A DNA stretch of 64,000 bases. It comes from Stictocephala bisonia. Its lineage: Eukaryota > Arthropoda > Insecta > Hemiptera > Membracidae. The stretch's first letter is position 1. Each line of letters starts with the position of its first letter. The notes under the pieces were generated by a model. It did not search any database. It saw only the letters and a program-made list of their open reading frames with translations, and was not told the DNA's origin. The stretch spans positions 372,001 to 436,000 of the forward strand of contig JAQJVL010000282.1 in NCBI GenBank assembly GCA_035578905.1, read 5' to 3'. The position numbers and the translations under genes are program-made. This document shows positions 1-10,879 of the stretch, in pieces.

Positions 1-2068
1 AGGGCCCTGCACAGATAGCTGAAAAGTTTGCACAGTACTTTAGCTCGGTATATGACCACTGCCAGCTGGACAGTGAAGAGCTGTGGAGCCGCGCACTCCG
101 CTCGCCGGCCGTGCCGGGTATTCCTGCTATGACACTGCCTGCTGTTTCACATGACGAGGTGTTGCTAGCTCTTCGTAAATTAAAACCTAAAACTTCTGTT
201 GGTCCTGATGGTCTACCTCCTTTCATTTTCAAGGCGTGTTCTGATTTATTGGTTGCTCCTTTGCTTCACATATTTAATATTTCTATCTCTAACTCTCAAT
301 TTCCTACTGTTTGGAAACGTGCAAAAGTTACTCCTATTTTTAAGAAAGGCCAGAAATGTGAAATACGGAATTATAGGCCTGTATCAATTTTATCAACTCC
401 TGCCAAAGTGTACGAGTCCATACTGTACAATAGATTATTTTATCATGTAAAAAGTTTTATTAGTCCTCATCAGCATGGTTTCTTTCCTGGCCGATCAATA
501 ACATCTAATCTGTTAAATTTTAGTGAATTCTGTATATCTGCCTTGGATAAGGGTGGTCAAGTAGATGTCATATATACAGATTTTGCGAAAGCGTTTGATA
601 AAGTGGATCATTTGACATTGCTTTCAAGATTACATTATTTTGGTTTATCTTCTTCATTAATAAAATTATTTGCGTCCTATTTATCCAGAAGAATTCAGTA
701 CGTTTCTTATAAAGGAGCTGTTTCATTCAATTTCCATCCCGAGTCTGGAGTTCCACAGGGGTCTAATTTAGGGCCTCTTCTGTTTATTATTTTCATAAAT
801 AATATCACATCATCAATAAAAAATTGTCAATTTTTGATGTATGCGGATGATCTAAAAATCTTCAAAAGTATCGATAGTGTTTATGATTGTATGCAGTTAC
901 AAGATGATTTAGACAACCTCTTTCAATGGAGTTCCAATAATTTAAAATTTAATCTGGATAAGTGTTCTGTTATTCGTTTTTCCAAAAGATCTGACAAAAA
1001 TATAGTTTACTCATATTATAATATGGGCGTTCAACTAGCATCCAATAATTCCATTAAAGATCTAGGTATCACGTTTGATGAGAAATTTACCTTTGTTAAT
1101 CATGTTATATCTATGTGTAAATCTTCATTTGCGGTTCTAGGCTTTATCCGTAGATCTGCTAATTTCTTAAAAAATGCCAATTTAGTCAAACTTCTATTTT
1201 GCTCCTTAGTACGATCTAGATTAGAATATGGTTCAGTTATCTGGATGCCATCATACGCTTACCTCTCAGATATGGTTGAGAATGTTCAGAAAAGATTTTT
1301 GAGGTTTTTGTATTTCAAGGAATTTGATCACTTTACAACAGTGATTCCATATTCGGAGCTACTATCGATATTTCATTTAGACTCTCTGAGTGTGCGGCGG
1401 AAAGTGGCTATGTTGGCTTGCCTGCATAAGCTTGTGGGTGGTGGGCTAGATGACTCGGCTCTATTATCAAAACTACAATTCAATGTTCCTCGGCCTAATA
1501 CAAGGAGTCGTATGTTGTTCACTCCCTGCTTTTCTCGTACCAACCTGTCTGCTAACTCTCCACTCAATGTTATGATTAGGCTATACAATTCGCTTTCCGT
1601 AAGTGTTGATATTTTTAGTTTTTCGTTACATGATTTTTTAAAAGCTGTAAAAGCCAGTATGCATTAATTTAGTATATTGTTAAATTAATTTATTGTAACA
1701 TTTTTTATTGATCTAATTAACGGCATTGTAATTTATTAATTTCAAAATATTTTAATTATACGTTTTTATTTGAGCATGTGCAGAATAATTGTCTTGTAAT
1801 ATCTTATTTAAATATTTATTAACCCACTTTTTATATGTTTAGTTTGTTGTAATTATTAAATAACCTAATAGATTTTGTATGAGCATAATCTCGTCTGTTT
1901 GCATGTTTAATATATTTATTATTTGTTGTTTGTTTTTCTGTAAGCTGTGAATAATGTATTATTTTAGTGCAACATTGTAATTGGGTTATAATGCCTGTAA
2001 TGTATGCATTTTGTTAATAAATGAATATGAATATGAAAAAAAAAAAAAAAAAAATATGAATATGAATA
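1..2068 (+). mobile_element. Non-LTR retrotransposon, 3' portion with UTR and A-rich tail
   Basis: The element continues past the RT stop through about 370 bases of AT-rich 3' untranslated sequence. This ends in AATAAATGAATATGAATATG and a run of A at about 2036-2054, then a second copy of the ATATGAAT motif. The tail marks the 3' end of a target-primed insertion on the plus strand. The 5' end is outside the window. If the minus-strand exon at 3619-3723 belongs to a live gene, this element probably lies in an intron of that gene in antisense orientation. Confidence 0.85.
3..1667 (+). CDS. Non-LTR retrotransposon reverse transcriptase (ORF2 3' part)
   Basis: This is the reverse transcriptase part of a jockey/CR1-type non-LTR retrotransposon ORF2, which copies the element RNA into DNA at a nicked target. 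The frame is open to the window edge, so the upstream endonuclease is off-window. The first ATG lies about 125 bases in, but no true start should be inferred. Counting from the GTG at 111, the signature motifs are the fingers motif VGPDGLP near residues 30-36, NYRPVSIL at 87-94, DFAKAFDK (first catalytic Asp) at 157-164, GVPQGS at 213-218 and the catalytic YADD at 244-247. A thumb/C-terminal region follows to a stop at 1665-1667. No internal stop or frameshift is present, which suggests a young insertion. Placement within the jockey/CR1 group is from motif style only. The RT identity is very secure. Confidence 0.93.
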   Translation, partial: GPAQIAEKFAQYFSSVYDHCQLDSEELWSRALRSPAVPGIPAMTLPAVSHDEVLLALRKLKPKTSVGPDGLPPFIFKACSDLLVAPLLHIFNISISNSQFPTVWKRAKVTPIFKKGQKCEIRNYRPVSILSTPAKVYESILYNRLFYHVKSFISPHQHGFFPGRSITSNLLNFSEFCISALDKGGQVDVIYTDFAKAFDKVDHLTLLSRLHYFGLSSSLIKLFASYLSRRIQYVSYKGAVSFNFHPESGVPQGSNLGPLLFIIFINNITSSIKNCQFLMYADDLKIFKSIDSVYDCMQLQDDLDNLFQWSSNNLKFNLDKCSVIRFSKRSDKNIVYSYYNMGVQLASNNSIKDLGITFDEKFTFVNHVISMCKSSFAVLGFIRRSANFLKNANLVKLLFCSLVRSRLEYGSVIWMPSYAYLSDMVENVQKRFLRFLYFKEFDHFTTVIPYSELLSIFHLDSLSVRRKVAMLACLHKLVGGGLDDSALLSKLQFNVPRPNTRSRMLFTPCFSRTNLSANSPLNVMIRLYNSLSVSVDIFSFSLHDFLKAVKASMH

Positions 2069-2452
2069 AATATACTACAAATAAAAAAATTAATTAAAAA
2101 TTCCCTACAACTAATTGACAAGAGTCTAAAAGTATGAATATTCCTTAACACATATTAATAAAAAGACAACATAATGACAACCCTTACACAGTTAATAGCG
2201 ATTGGTAATCATTTTTTTTAAATAATTAAAATAAAATAGGACTTACTGAACTAGGAACTCACAAATTAAGTAACAAAAAATTAATGTAAAAGTCAAATAT
2301 TTCCCACCAATTCTATTAGCAATAGCAAAGCATTCTTGTATGTTAACTCATAGTGCTTCCAACTTGCGAGAACATATTGTATACTACTAAAACATTAATA
2401 ACCGTTCTTGAGATAGTTATTGGTTATCGCTCCCTTGTCAGTTACCTGGTTA

Positions 2453-3114
2453 TTAACCCTCCCGGCGTTACTTGTCGAAAATTCGACCGCAATAGCGGCG
2501 CTCTGAATGATACCTGTCGATTTGTCGACATCAAGCAATCGTTTACAAACTATAATGTTAACTCGGTTATTTTTCGTAATAATACATCGTAATATTTCTG
2601 AATTGATAGAGGAGATTCTACTTTACATCGCACGTCTTTGGATTTCCTATATTCCCTTGTGGAAAAAAAACAGCTGATTTATACAATGCAGTTATTGTGT
2701 TAACATTCTGTCAGTGTTTCAGTGAATTCATAGAGTACCTTTTTCAGAGTAGTAATAAACCTTATAATGTAGGCCTATATATTTTCTTTTTATGTATAAA
2801 ATTTGCAACAAAACTGCTATCTTGGTTTTTTTTATATAGTTAAATAACTCTTACTAGCATAGTGTAAACTTTGAACAAAACTTGGGAAATTTAGATTTTT
2901 TACAATACAATCAAGGATAACATCAACAATACTCAAGGTAGGTAAAAAAAAATATTTTTCTAATATAGCTTATTTTGTTTACTGTACATTGATATATAAT
3001 ACTTTAAGATTTTACTTATTTTTGTGTGTGCTCAACATTTTTCTACAAAACGCTGCAAAGTAGCTAAAAAAGCCTGGACTTAAGGAGTGGACTACTGGAC
3101 ACTGGGAGGGTTAA
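2453..3114. mobile_element. piggyBac-type non-autonomous element (MITE-like)
   Basis: The element is bounded by TTAA at 2453-2456 and TTAA at 3111-3114. Just inside are inverted ends CCCTCCC at the left and GGGAGGG at the right. TTAA target duplication plus ends starting with CCC is the piggyBac hallmark. The interior (654 bp) is AT-rich, has no transposase-like frame, and would need a transposase supplied in trans. The small frame starting at 2353 crosses the left boundary and is not a gene. The inverted match beyond about 9 bp is weak. Confidence 0.6.
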
Positions 3115-3618
3115 ATTTTAATTGTAATTGAAATAACTGTTTAAATTTGTTGCCTTTGCAGTTCTTGTTAGTAAATATGGCAGCAGAGCAATGGGTCTCC
3201 TGCAGTAGCAAGTTATTAAACTATTACACAGCTTTACGTTACTTGTGAGATTATTTATGATAACATTAATAGTCAAAATAGATAAAGTTAATTGACATAC
3301 AGACTGTAAAGAACTGGACAATTACTGACAGAATTAAATGATAATTTTTGTTTGTTACCATACAGCATTTTGTGATATGGTAGCTTTCGTTACCATACAG
3401 GGATTAGCTCAATAAAGGTTATTGACTATTTTCACAGACTGTTCACTAATGCTTATTGAGTTCTTAATATTGAAATATTTACTAATTCAACATGCCTATT
3501 AGGACTAACAATAATAATTAAAACTATGCTTTTGAAGCTGAAAAATAATACAAAACGTCACCTTGAGAACAAAATATTGTTTCATTTAATGGACCAAGAA
3601 TAAAATATTCAAACTTAC

Positions 3619-3723
3619 TGCTGAAAGTTTAAAGATGTTTCTTTTTCTGTAATATTCTTCAGGGCCTTTGTTGACACCTCTAAATTTCAGCCTTCTGCTC
3701 AACATTTGGGTCAGAAAAACCAT
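3619..3723 (-). CDS. mRpL20: Probable mitochondrial ribosomal protein L20, first coding exon (partial)
   Basis: This minus-strand exon of 35 codons begins with an ATG at 3723-3721 and ends after GCA at 3619. It is followed at once by a consensus splice donor GTAAGTTT (3618-3611), so the intron is phase 0. The peptide begins MVFLT and ends PEEYYRKRNIFKLSA. Vertebrate mitochondrial L20 (bL20m) also starts MVFLT, and the insect proteins as I recall them have an R-x-x-(E/D)-(F/Y)-W/Y-RKR-x-(I/V)-(F/L)-KL-A pattern ahead of the conserved GR-RNCY segment. The product would be a 23S-type rRNA-binding protein of the mitochondrial large subunit. An AG sits one base before the ATG after a T-rich stretch, so a 5'UTR intron is possible. 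No later exon was found between here and position 1; the next exon probably lies left of the window, beyond the retrotransposon. The assignment is from memory of the family and needs an alignment. Confidence 0.6.
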
Positions 3724-4288
3724 TCTGGTAAAATTTTAAATTATATAAGTATTTGGTAAACAAAACTTCTAAAAACTCAACTTCAGAATGCCTAATTTCA
3801 ATTTGACGTTTAAAAAATATGCGTTCAACCAAGACAGATACCAATTAGAAAATATTAGACATAACCTCAAACCAGATGCTTATTTTCATTTTGATACTGG
3901 TTGGGCTTAGGTTGTTTTGCCAAGAAGATGCATTGTTCGTGCTGGTGCTAGTTATGGTATTATTGGTAATACAGTAAACCCACAGACCTTCTTTTAGGCC
4001 CCTACCTACGGGGGCAACAGGAAAGACCCAACAAGAGCAGCAAAATTTCAAACCAATGTTAATAAATTGGAGCGTCCTTAGTGGACGACAGGAGCGTCAT
4101 TTGCGTGCATTGTATTTCAAGCCTATTTTGTAGCTATAAACGAATTTGTACCTTGCTGCTGCTATAGCCCGCAAAGTGAAGCAGCTGTCGCTCGTGTGTG
4201 ATGTCACCTGCGAAGCTCATGTAGGTACACCAGCGTTTACAGCAACAGTGGTCGACTGTTGGGTTCAGAGTCTACACGTGTTTTAATT

Positions 4289-4402
4289 ATGTCTGTGGAA
4301 GAATTCATAGCTACATTGCAAAAGTATCCTTCACTGTGGCACATGCGCCATATACAATGCCATAACAAGTTAATGAATGACAGTGGTGAATTCAGGATCT
4401 AG
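4289..4402 (+). CDS. Short MADF-like reading frame, possible first exon or remnant
   Basis: This is a 37-codon frame that starts at ATG 4289 and ends at TAG 4400. It contains EEFIATLQKYPSLWH, which fits the first helix of a MADF (Myb/SANT-like) DNA-binding domain: acidic/hydrophobic start, then (K/E)-x-(Y/H)-P-x-LW. Only the first half of such a domain is present. It could be a first exon with an unrecognised donor, a fragment of a Harbinger-type accessory gene, or a decayed copy. It diverges from the L20-like exon with about 565 bp between the two starts. That interval is richer in GC (4130-4290) and could be a shared promoter, although no TATA box or initiator is clear. Function is not established. 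Confidence 0.3.
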   Translation: MSVEEFIATLQKYPSLWHMRHIQCHNKLMNDSGEFRI

Positions 4403-4642
4403 GCAAGGCCCCCCCTGGTCTGATTTAAGGTCTGCAGAGGCTGTTAGCCTTTTTGGTTCGAATCCAAGGATTAAAGGAATGGAAAAAATAGTTGAATATT
4501 ATTTATAAAAACAAAAAACACTTGATATTGCAATACATGTACATTGTACGATCAGAATGTTAATAGTTTATGCGCTAAATTAAAGCACTAATTTTGTTAG
4601 AATTCATGATTCCTACTTCTGGATACTAGTGCAATATATAAT

Positions 4643-5119
4643 ATATTGATAATGGCTTTACCTTTTTAATATCCTCTGTTTTGACATATGTACTACCGGT
4701 TTCGTGGTGACCTACCACATTATTAGGTATATCCTCTGTTGGGGTTTCGTCGTCGGGTTAAAATTTAGACACATAACACAATTTGATTAAAACATTGATA
4801 TAACATTGGGGTAGTTTATTGTACCATAATGTTTCTGTACTTTTTTAAATACACTGTAGTAATATTGTTCATTATGTTATTAGTTTTTAAGTTCACTTGA
4901 CGATTGTAATGCTTACTGATGTACTCAGAAGTTTATGCAATAAAGATTGAATTGAATTAACTACACATATATATGTGTTATATGTCTCAATTTTAATTCG
5001 ACGACGAATCCCAACAGAGGATATAACTGGTGATATGGTAGGTCGCTACGAAACTGGTAATACATACATTCACAATTAAAAACAGAGGATATTAAAAAGG
5101 TAAAGCCATTATCAATATA
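4643..5119. repeat. Fold-back element with about 135-bp inverted arms
   Basis: The left arm (about 4643-4779) is matched in reverse complement by the right arm (about 4981-5119). Both arms read ATATTGATAATGGCTTTACC from outside inwards. They share ATCCTCTGTT blocks, a TTTCGT segment and a TCGTCGTCG-like inner part. The arms are similar, not identical. The loop holds a retroposon 3' tail, listed separately. No coding capacity is seen. Confidence 0.75.
4795..4957 (+). mobile_element. Retroposon 3' tail in the fold-back loop
   Basis: This loop sequence ends in AATAAAGATTGAATTGAATT, the form expected for the 3' end of an insect non-LTR retrotransposon: a polyadenylation-like signal followed by a short simple repeat. 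The upstream 140 bases are AT-rich and noncoding. It appears to be a 3' fragment, 5'-truncated on insertion or trapped when the fold-back formed. Confidence 0.45.
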
Positions 5120-6298
5120 CGAGCTCGTATTATAACTTATTTTGAATCTCAACATCAGTCAAATCGATGTTGTTGCACTCACTGAAATCAATGTAGACTC
5201 TGGTGTTAGTGATGCTGAGCTAGGTGTTTCCACATTATTCTGAGTTTTTATGTGATAAATTTCCCTTTATATTTTCAATTTTAACTGCTAAGATGCAGAC
5301 AGCAGTAGGATCACGACTTCATGTAATGGAAGGTGCAACTTCCCGGATTCCCGGACTCTGGCAATGGAACCTGAGTAAGTATCAAATATAGTGCGGGTAC
5401 CGCCAGTCGTCAATCTAACAAACTCCAAAAATTTTATTTCGAATTGAGAGTTGGGGTATTCATTGTTAGATATAACATTTTATATAGAACCATTTTGCCC
5501 GTAGTGGGGTCTTTTGAAAACGCAGCATAGGCTGCGTGCGTGAATCAATTCTTCTTCTCTCCCTGTCAGCTGTAATTGGCTCTCTGGCGGCTGGTAGTGG
5601 GAATTGCAATTGGATGAAAATAAACAGTGAGTGAGCGAGCCAGTCTGTCAAGCAAAGCCTGGGGAATATATATTAGTTCTGTCGTACGTTCCGAGGTGTT
5701 GGGTTAGTGGTTTTATCTTATAAAATATTCCTTAAATAAATACTCAGTGTTAATTAATTAATATTTGTATAGCAAGGCAAAAGTTTTATCATGATAAATC
5801 ATTGCTTGTTCTAATTTCAATACTATCTTAACCTCACCAAAATAACCTGTTGCTAAGGGTTTGTTTATTTGTATAAAGCGGTTTTAATTTTCAAGTTCAT
5901 AAATATCGTTCTTAGTTTCAGTAAAATTGAGCAATTAAATTTCATGAAGTGAACTTAAGTTTTGTTTGTTCTACTAAGTGTTTAGTGGTCTTGAAGATTT
6001 GGTCTCTAGAAGTGGTTGATAAATAGCCCTAGTTCTGGTAAGTAATCTTCTAAGAGTTATTAAAAACTTAAGTAATTTAAGCAAACTGTAAATTAATAAG
6101 TTGTGGTCTTCAATACATTTGTGACTTCAATACAAAAATTAAAAAAAATAAAACCATACTAAATTGAGTCTCTTTACATTTCAAAATTTTATTTATTTCC
6201 AACGGTTACACCATTTTGTTAAAACAATACAATATCAATATGGCAAAATTGAGCTATTATAATGTATACAAAAATACACACATAAGAATATATATAAG
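5120..6298. other. No gene seen
   Basis: AT-rich sequence without convincing coding signal. The reading frame at 5466-5651 (minus) lacks recognisable domains and is treated as chance. Confidence 0.5.
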
Positions 6299-6299
6299 A

Positions 6300-6310
<11 letters not shown>

Positions 6311-6357
<47 letters not shown>

Positions 6358-6362
6358 CATAT

Positions 6363-6444
<82 letters not shown>
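6311..6444. repeat. (TA)n-(CA)n-(TA)n compound microsatellite
   Basis: Two long TA runs flank an AAACACATATA plus CA-repeat core. The apparent 65-residue minus-strand frame here is only translated dinucleotide repeat. Confidence 0.95.
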
Positions 6445-6448
<4 letters not shown>

Positions 6449-7199
6449 AAACAATTTCTAATACTAATATGTTATACTACGGAATAATACTAAATCATAC
6501 TAACATATACACTTATTGCAAACTATTTAACAAAAATACAGATCTAAGGCTACAATTTATTGCTAAAAGCTAATTAAGAACAACAATTATAACAATAGAA
6601 AAAAATTAAGTTAACCAACATCAATACTATAGGATATACTCTAAGATACAGAAATACTATAGTTGCATCATGCAAAGCTAATTAAAAGCTAAATGCAAAG
6701 CTAATTACTTGTATGTTATATGGAAACAGGTTAGCTAAATTTGTTGATCTATTCGTTACTTTGTTTCATTACAACACTTTTATACCGGTATAATTTGTAA
6801 TGTACAAAAGACCTTAAAAATCTTAAAATTACAATTATATACAATTAATTTTTAAAAGGTCATTTTTTCCCCAGAAACCAATGTAACTGACTGACAGTAA
6901 CCTAATTATAATGTGCATTTGTGAAGGACTTGAGTATTTTAATAACACATGAATACATCACGGACAACTAACTTTACACAGAAAGCCCGTCTCCAAGCTA
7001 TACACTGTCCCACTTTTTTTTAATTGTGGATGTATACTACTTCAAAGTACGTAGCTTTGTAGCGTGCTGTCTTTTTTGACTCAGCGTAGTTGTAAGACAG
7101 TCAGTCTTCAGAGAACTGAACTGGTAAGCAACTGGTGCTCTCTCTTTCTCTGTCACTTGTGTTTATTAATTATTAAGGTAACGCTGCATGAAATTAAAT

Positions 7200-7262
7200 G
7201 AAAAATGCCTTTCTTAGAGGGTTGAAGTTAGGACTGTAAAGTTCTCTCTTATATTTAACCCC
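7200..7262 (-). mobile_element. Non-LTR retrotransposon 3' UTR fragment
   Basis: Read on the minus strand, this contains AGAGAGAACTTTACAGTCCTAACTT. It resembles the better preserved tail at 35281-35365 (AGAGAGGACTTCATAGTCC then TAACTCCGCC). It is a short decayed fragment without coding sequence. Confidence 0.35.
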
Positions 7263-7504
7263 AAAATCATGCATGGACCCGTAAATGGAGTGCCTCTACA
7301 AAGAGAACAATTTACACAGTTTTTCCCTATGCCATGAGCAATCAGTCCATAGCTAGTTATATATCCTATGCACTGTCTTAAAATTCACTTACTAATAATT
7401 CTGTCAACAATACACCTCATTTCACAATGTTAAATCGTGCATTGTCGCGAGATAAGAATCGTTTATTCACATTTAAATTAATTTTAAAAATAAGCATTCA
7501 TGTA

Positions 7505-7783
7505 GGCCTTTTTATTTATTCATTCTTAAGACACTGATTTTTCAAGATGTGGGCAAACATGAGATTTTGAATTAATGTAAAAAGTGTAAATGATCGAATG
7601 TATTTATTGTTTCATACAAAGGCTGACTGTTCCTTAGAAAGTGTCATTAAATAATAGCCTAATGTCAGATGAATAGCTGTTCCCTTTCAACATTTGTTAC
7701 AACTCTGATTAGGATCGAGCTGAAAACCTTTAACTTATGAAGCTGGGCTTTAACCAATTACGCTACCGACCAATTTTATGAGA
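7505..7783 (-). mobile_element. tRNA-derived SINE, family A (minus orientation)
   Basis: On the minus strand the head reads ATTGGTCGGTAGCGTAATTG (A-box-like). It is followed by a B-box-like region with CGATCC, a body with the GACACTTTCTAAGGAA block, and the tail with the TCTTGAAAAATC...AAGAATGAATAAATAAA end. It matches the copy at 11004-11294 along its length with moderate divergence. Confidence 0.7.
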
Positions 7784-8114
7784 GAATTAAAATACCTGCA
7801 CTATAAATGTTAATATTAAATGTTGAAACAGTGTGGCAGTTAGCAAATAGAATAAATTCACGAGATTAGCAAATGACAGGGTTGGATAGAAATCACTCAG
7901 AAGAAAAGGATAATAAATTGTAGAGATGAGTTTAAAGCATACATAGGACGAGCATAAGGATTTAGAAACACACAGAGGTATCACTCATTTTCTACACCAT
8001 ATTATGAGTAGAATTAGTAGTGTTTGAAATTTTTTATGATTTCAGTGGTAAATGTAGAACTCATGCACATTAGCACTTTATATAATGTACGGGATATAGC
8101 TTTCCCAGAGAATA

Positions 8115-8348
8115 AATTCACACTCATACACCAGAGATAGGGTAAAAATTGTTATTACATACCATATACTTTTAAAAGCGGGGAACTCTTTCAAAATTAA
8201 CTGCGTAAAATTTTTCAATAAGCTTCCTTATGAAACAGGAGATGTTCCTTTCAGTAAATTCAAATCCACAATAAGCAATTGGCTGTTGAAAACCCCTTTT
8301 TATTCCGTTAAAGAATTCTTAGATAACCCAGTTGATGTTCAGTTCTGA
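8115..8348 (+). pseudogene. C-terminal remnant of a non-LTR retrotransposon ORF2
   Basis: An open frame of about 77 codons ends at TGA 8346. It carries the typical ORF2 C-terminal pattern: HSYTRDR, then VKFFNKLPYE, a PFSKFKS block and LLKTPFYSVKEFL. These match the N-x-LP ... F-K-x-x-L-x-x-(W/Y)-LL-x-x-x-FYS-x-x-EFL ending seen in jockey/CR1-like proteins, and they parallel the frameshifted end of the second retrotransposon near 30.1 kb. Upstream coding sequence is not in frame, so this is a 5'-truncated, decayed copy. Confidence 0.7.
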
Positions 8349-8645
8349 ATATATATAGTCCATGATTTAAAATGTTTTAGATTTCCCTTATTAAAATAAA
8401 TTACTTTAATTTAGGAAAATGACAGTAAATTTTGAAAATATATTGGTAAAATTCATTCAGTAAAAGACAAATATTGTCTTGCAATATATTTAAGTGTTGT
8501 TAGTGTAAGTGTGTTACAATAATTGAGTTTATCTGTATTGGCCTAATGAGTTTGGTTTATAGGTGTGTATATATTATAAATTGACGTTTCTTATTTTTGT
8601 TAAAACAAATCAATGGAAATAAAACTTTCTTGATTTTAAATTAGA
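8349..8645 (+). mobile_element. 3' UTR and tail of the 8.1-kb retrotransposon remnant
   Basis: AT-rich sequence runs to CAATGGAAATAAAACTTTC and then TTGATTTT. The second retrotransposon ends in the near-identical CAATGGAAATAAACTATTTG at about 30410-30430. The shared 3' terminus places both in one family or close relatives. Confidence 0.6.
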
Positions 8646-10879
8646 ACTTTTTCTGGAAACCTTGCTATTTGTGATCAGATTTAAATTAGAACAGATTCAC
8701 TTTGAATATAGTAGGCCTATGATTTATTGCTTCTATCCACCAATTATATTATTACTGTACAACAATTTTTTATTACTTACAGTTGTTGAGTGTTGGTAAG
8801 CTATTTTTGCCAGTGAGGTATCATTGGATATTACTTTGAATTCTGTATATTTAAGATTAAATGTACAATAACAGAGTCCATACAGATGTTTAAAAAAGCA
8901 ATTTAAGTAGTATTTTGTATTTTCAAATGTATATCAGGAATTTTTTAATAACTCAAGAGTTAAAACTAAAATTCATTTATGTTCTAATAAATAGGAAATA
9001 CATATTGCAAAATAAATATTAACATTCATTTAAGTTAGGGTTTAATTAAAAATGCACTGATTACAAATAAGTCTTACATTATCTACTTTTTTGTCTTAAA
9101 CAAACATAAATTATGATTGGTAAATGTAACTTTCACAGTTTAATTTGTATTAATAAATTGCCAAAATGATTTTTATGTTTCGGAAACATTGAATGGTACA
9201 AGTCCAGTTGTCAAAGTCAAGCAAGGGGTTTGTATTGTAATTAATAATATTTATTTATTTATTCAAATATCCATATAGTTAGTATTAAATTCATTTAGGA
9301 AAACTTGTCAGATTTCAGGCATACTACATTTCAATAATTATATAAAATATTGTTTGAAATACCTATCCATTAATATTGACAGAAAAACAAAAATGGCCCC
9401 AAAATTGATATGTTCACTTATGATGTTTAATTAGTCTTTGGTGGTGTTATTATTAAAATAATTAATTGTAATAATCACAACAATAGAAGTATTTACCATT
9501 GGATGCTGTTTCCTTCTTCATGTTCCTTCACAATATTACTGTAGCAGCTCACATAAAAAAAAAATGTTTAATTAGGAAAACTAGTAATGTCATTGCGATT
9601 TCTAATTGATTGTAACTGCTAATTGATGCATTATTTGATGGCGAAATAAATCCCCAGTAGGCATATAAAACTTACAAAATAATTACAAATAATATTTGAC
9701 GAATTAATAAATAACTTTAGCTGTAAATTATGATATGCCATCAAATTAATTTTGTACATTACATGTAAAATAATCGTTTGTTGGTCGTTTTTGTATTCAG
9801 ATATTTATTACTTGTGAAAAATTACAATTTGTACTACTAGCAGTTTATTTTTATCTCTCTAGCTCAAGGCTAATTGAGATAAAAACTATAATTTTTTACA
9901 ATTATTAGTGTTACAATTATATGTGAAACATATTTTTATACATATATTTATTATAGTACACTTTTTTCTTTTTTTTTGGGGAACTTCATTAAATCAAAAA
10001 CAAAATAACAATAAATTAGATAATAATAATTATAAAAATGTTTAAATAAATAACAAAACAAACAATGGGATAAATGTAATATTGGACTATTATATATACA
10101 ACAAAACAACTCAATAAAATCTTTAGAATCAACAAAAAACAAAAACAACAAGAAACCAGTTAAATCCTAAAATTTACAAAAACACAATTATACTAAAAAA
10201 TTTATTAAGTACGTGAAATAATTCAATAAAAAATAAATCATACCATATTTTTCTCGTCAATCGTTCAAAGACACAAAAACAAAATCTTGAACTAAAGATT
10301 AATTTTAAAAAGGTTTGTTATCTTTCTGATTCATAGTTTCTTGTGGTATGCCGATTTCACCCAATATTTAGACACAATGTGTGACAAATGGACATGTACA
10401 GGATGGGGGAGGGGGACATGTATTGCTTTTAATAATGTTCGCTCTTTGATAAATACAAATGTAGCCTGGCATCTAGATCTAATTTTTGTATTTAGTGTAA
10501 TGTGGTGATGAAATTGCCTTAGTTGATCCATTTTGTTTCCCCAGTGGCACAAGAACAGTTCGATGAGGTTTTATTCCTTAATTACAGTAATATTTTTACT
10601 GGAGGTGTGGAAAAAGAAATGGGAAAACACTTGCTGTAGTCAGTTGTAAGCTACTATCTTCGGAGAAACCAAATTAAACAAACATTTTAGTGGGAATGTC
10701 CCCAGACAGAGATAGACAGGTCACCTCTGCTAGGATGTAGAACCAGTCCCTGTCATCGAGCAACCCGAAGAGAATGTGAAGGTCGCTTGTTGGTACATAT
10801 CACTGGCCGCTGTTTTTGTCTTTGTTCTCCACGCCAGTGCCTGAGTTTATTTTATACTCTATTTTGTTTAGCAGATAAA
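8646..10879. other. AT-rich noncoding sequence
   Basis: No gene or structured repeat recognised. The reading frames at 9951-10151 and 10331-10552 (minus) are low-complexity or featureless. A TAGGCCTA palindrome sits at 8712-8719. Confidence 0.5.

Noticed and set aside
4401..4470. Possible tRNA because of GGTTCGAATCC at about 4454
   Set aside because: A T-arm can be drawn, but no A box, anticodon arm or acceptor stem fits; at best a decayed SINE head.
5700..5720. Telomere-like GTTGGGTTAGTGG
   Set aside because: Single occurrence, not a TTAGG tandem array.
6257..6454. 65-residue YIYIYI/VCVCV frame
   Set aside because: Translated TA/CA microsatellite.
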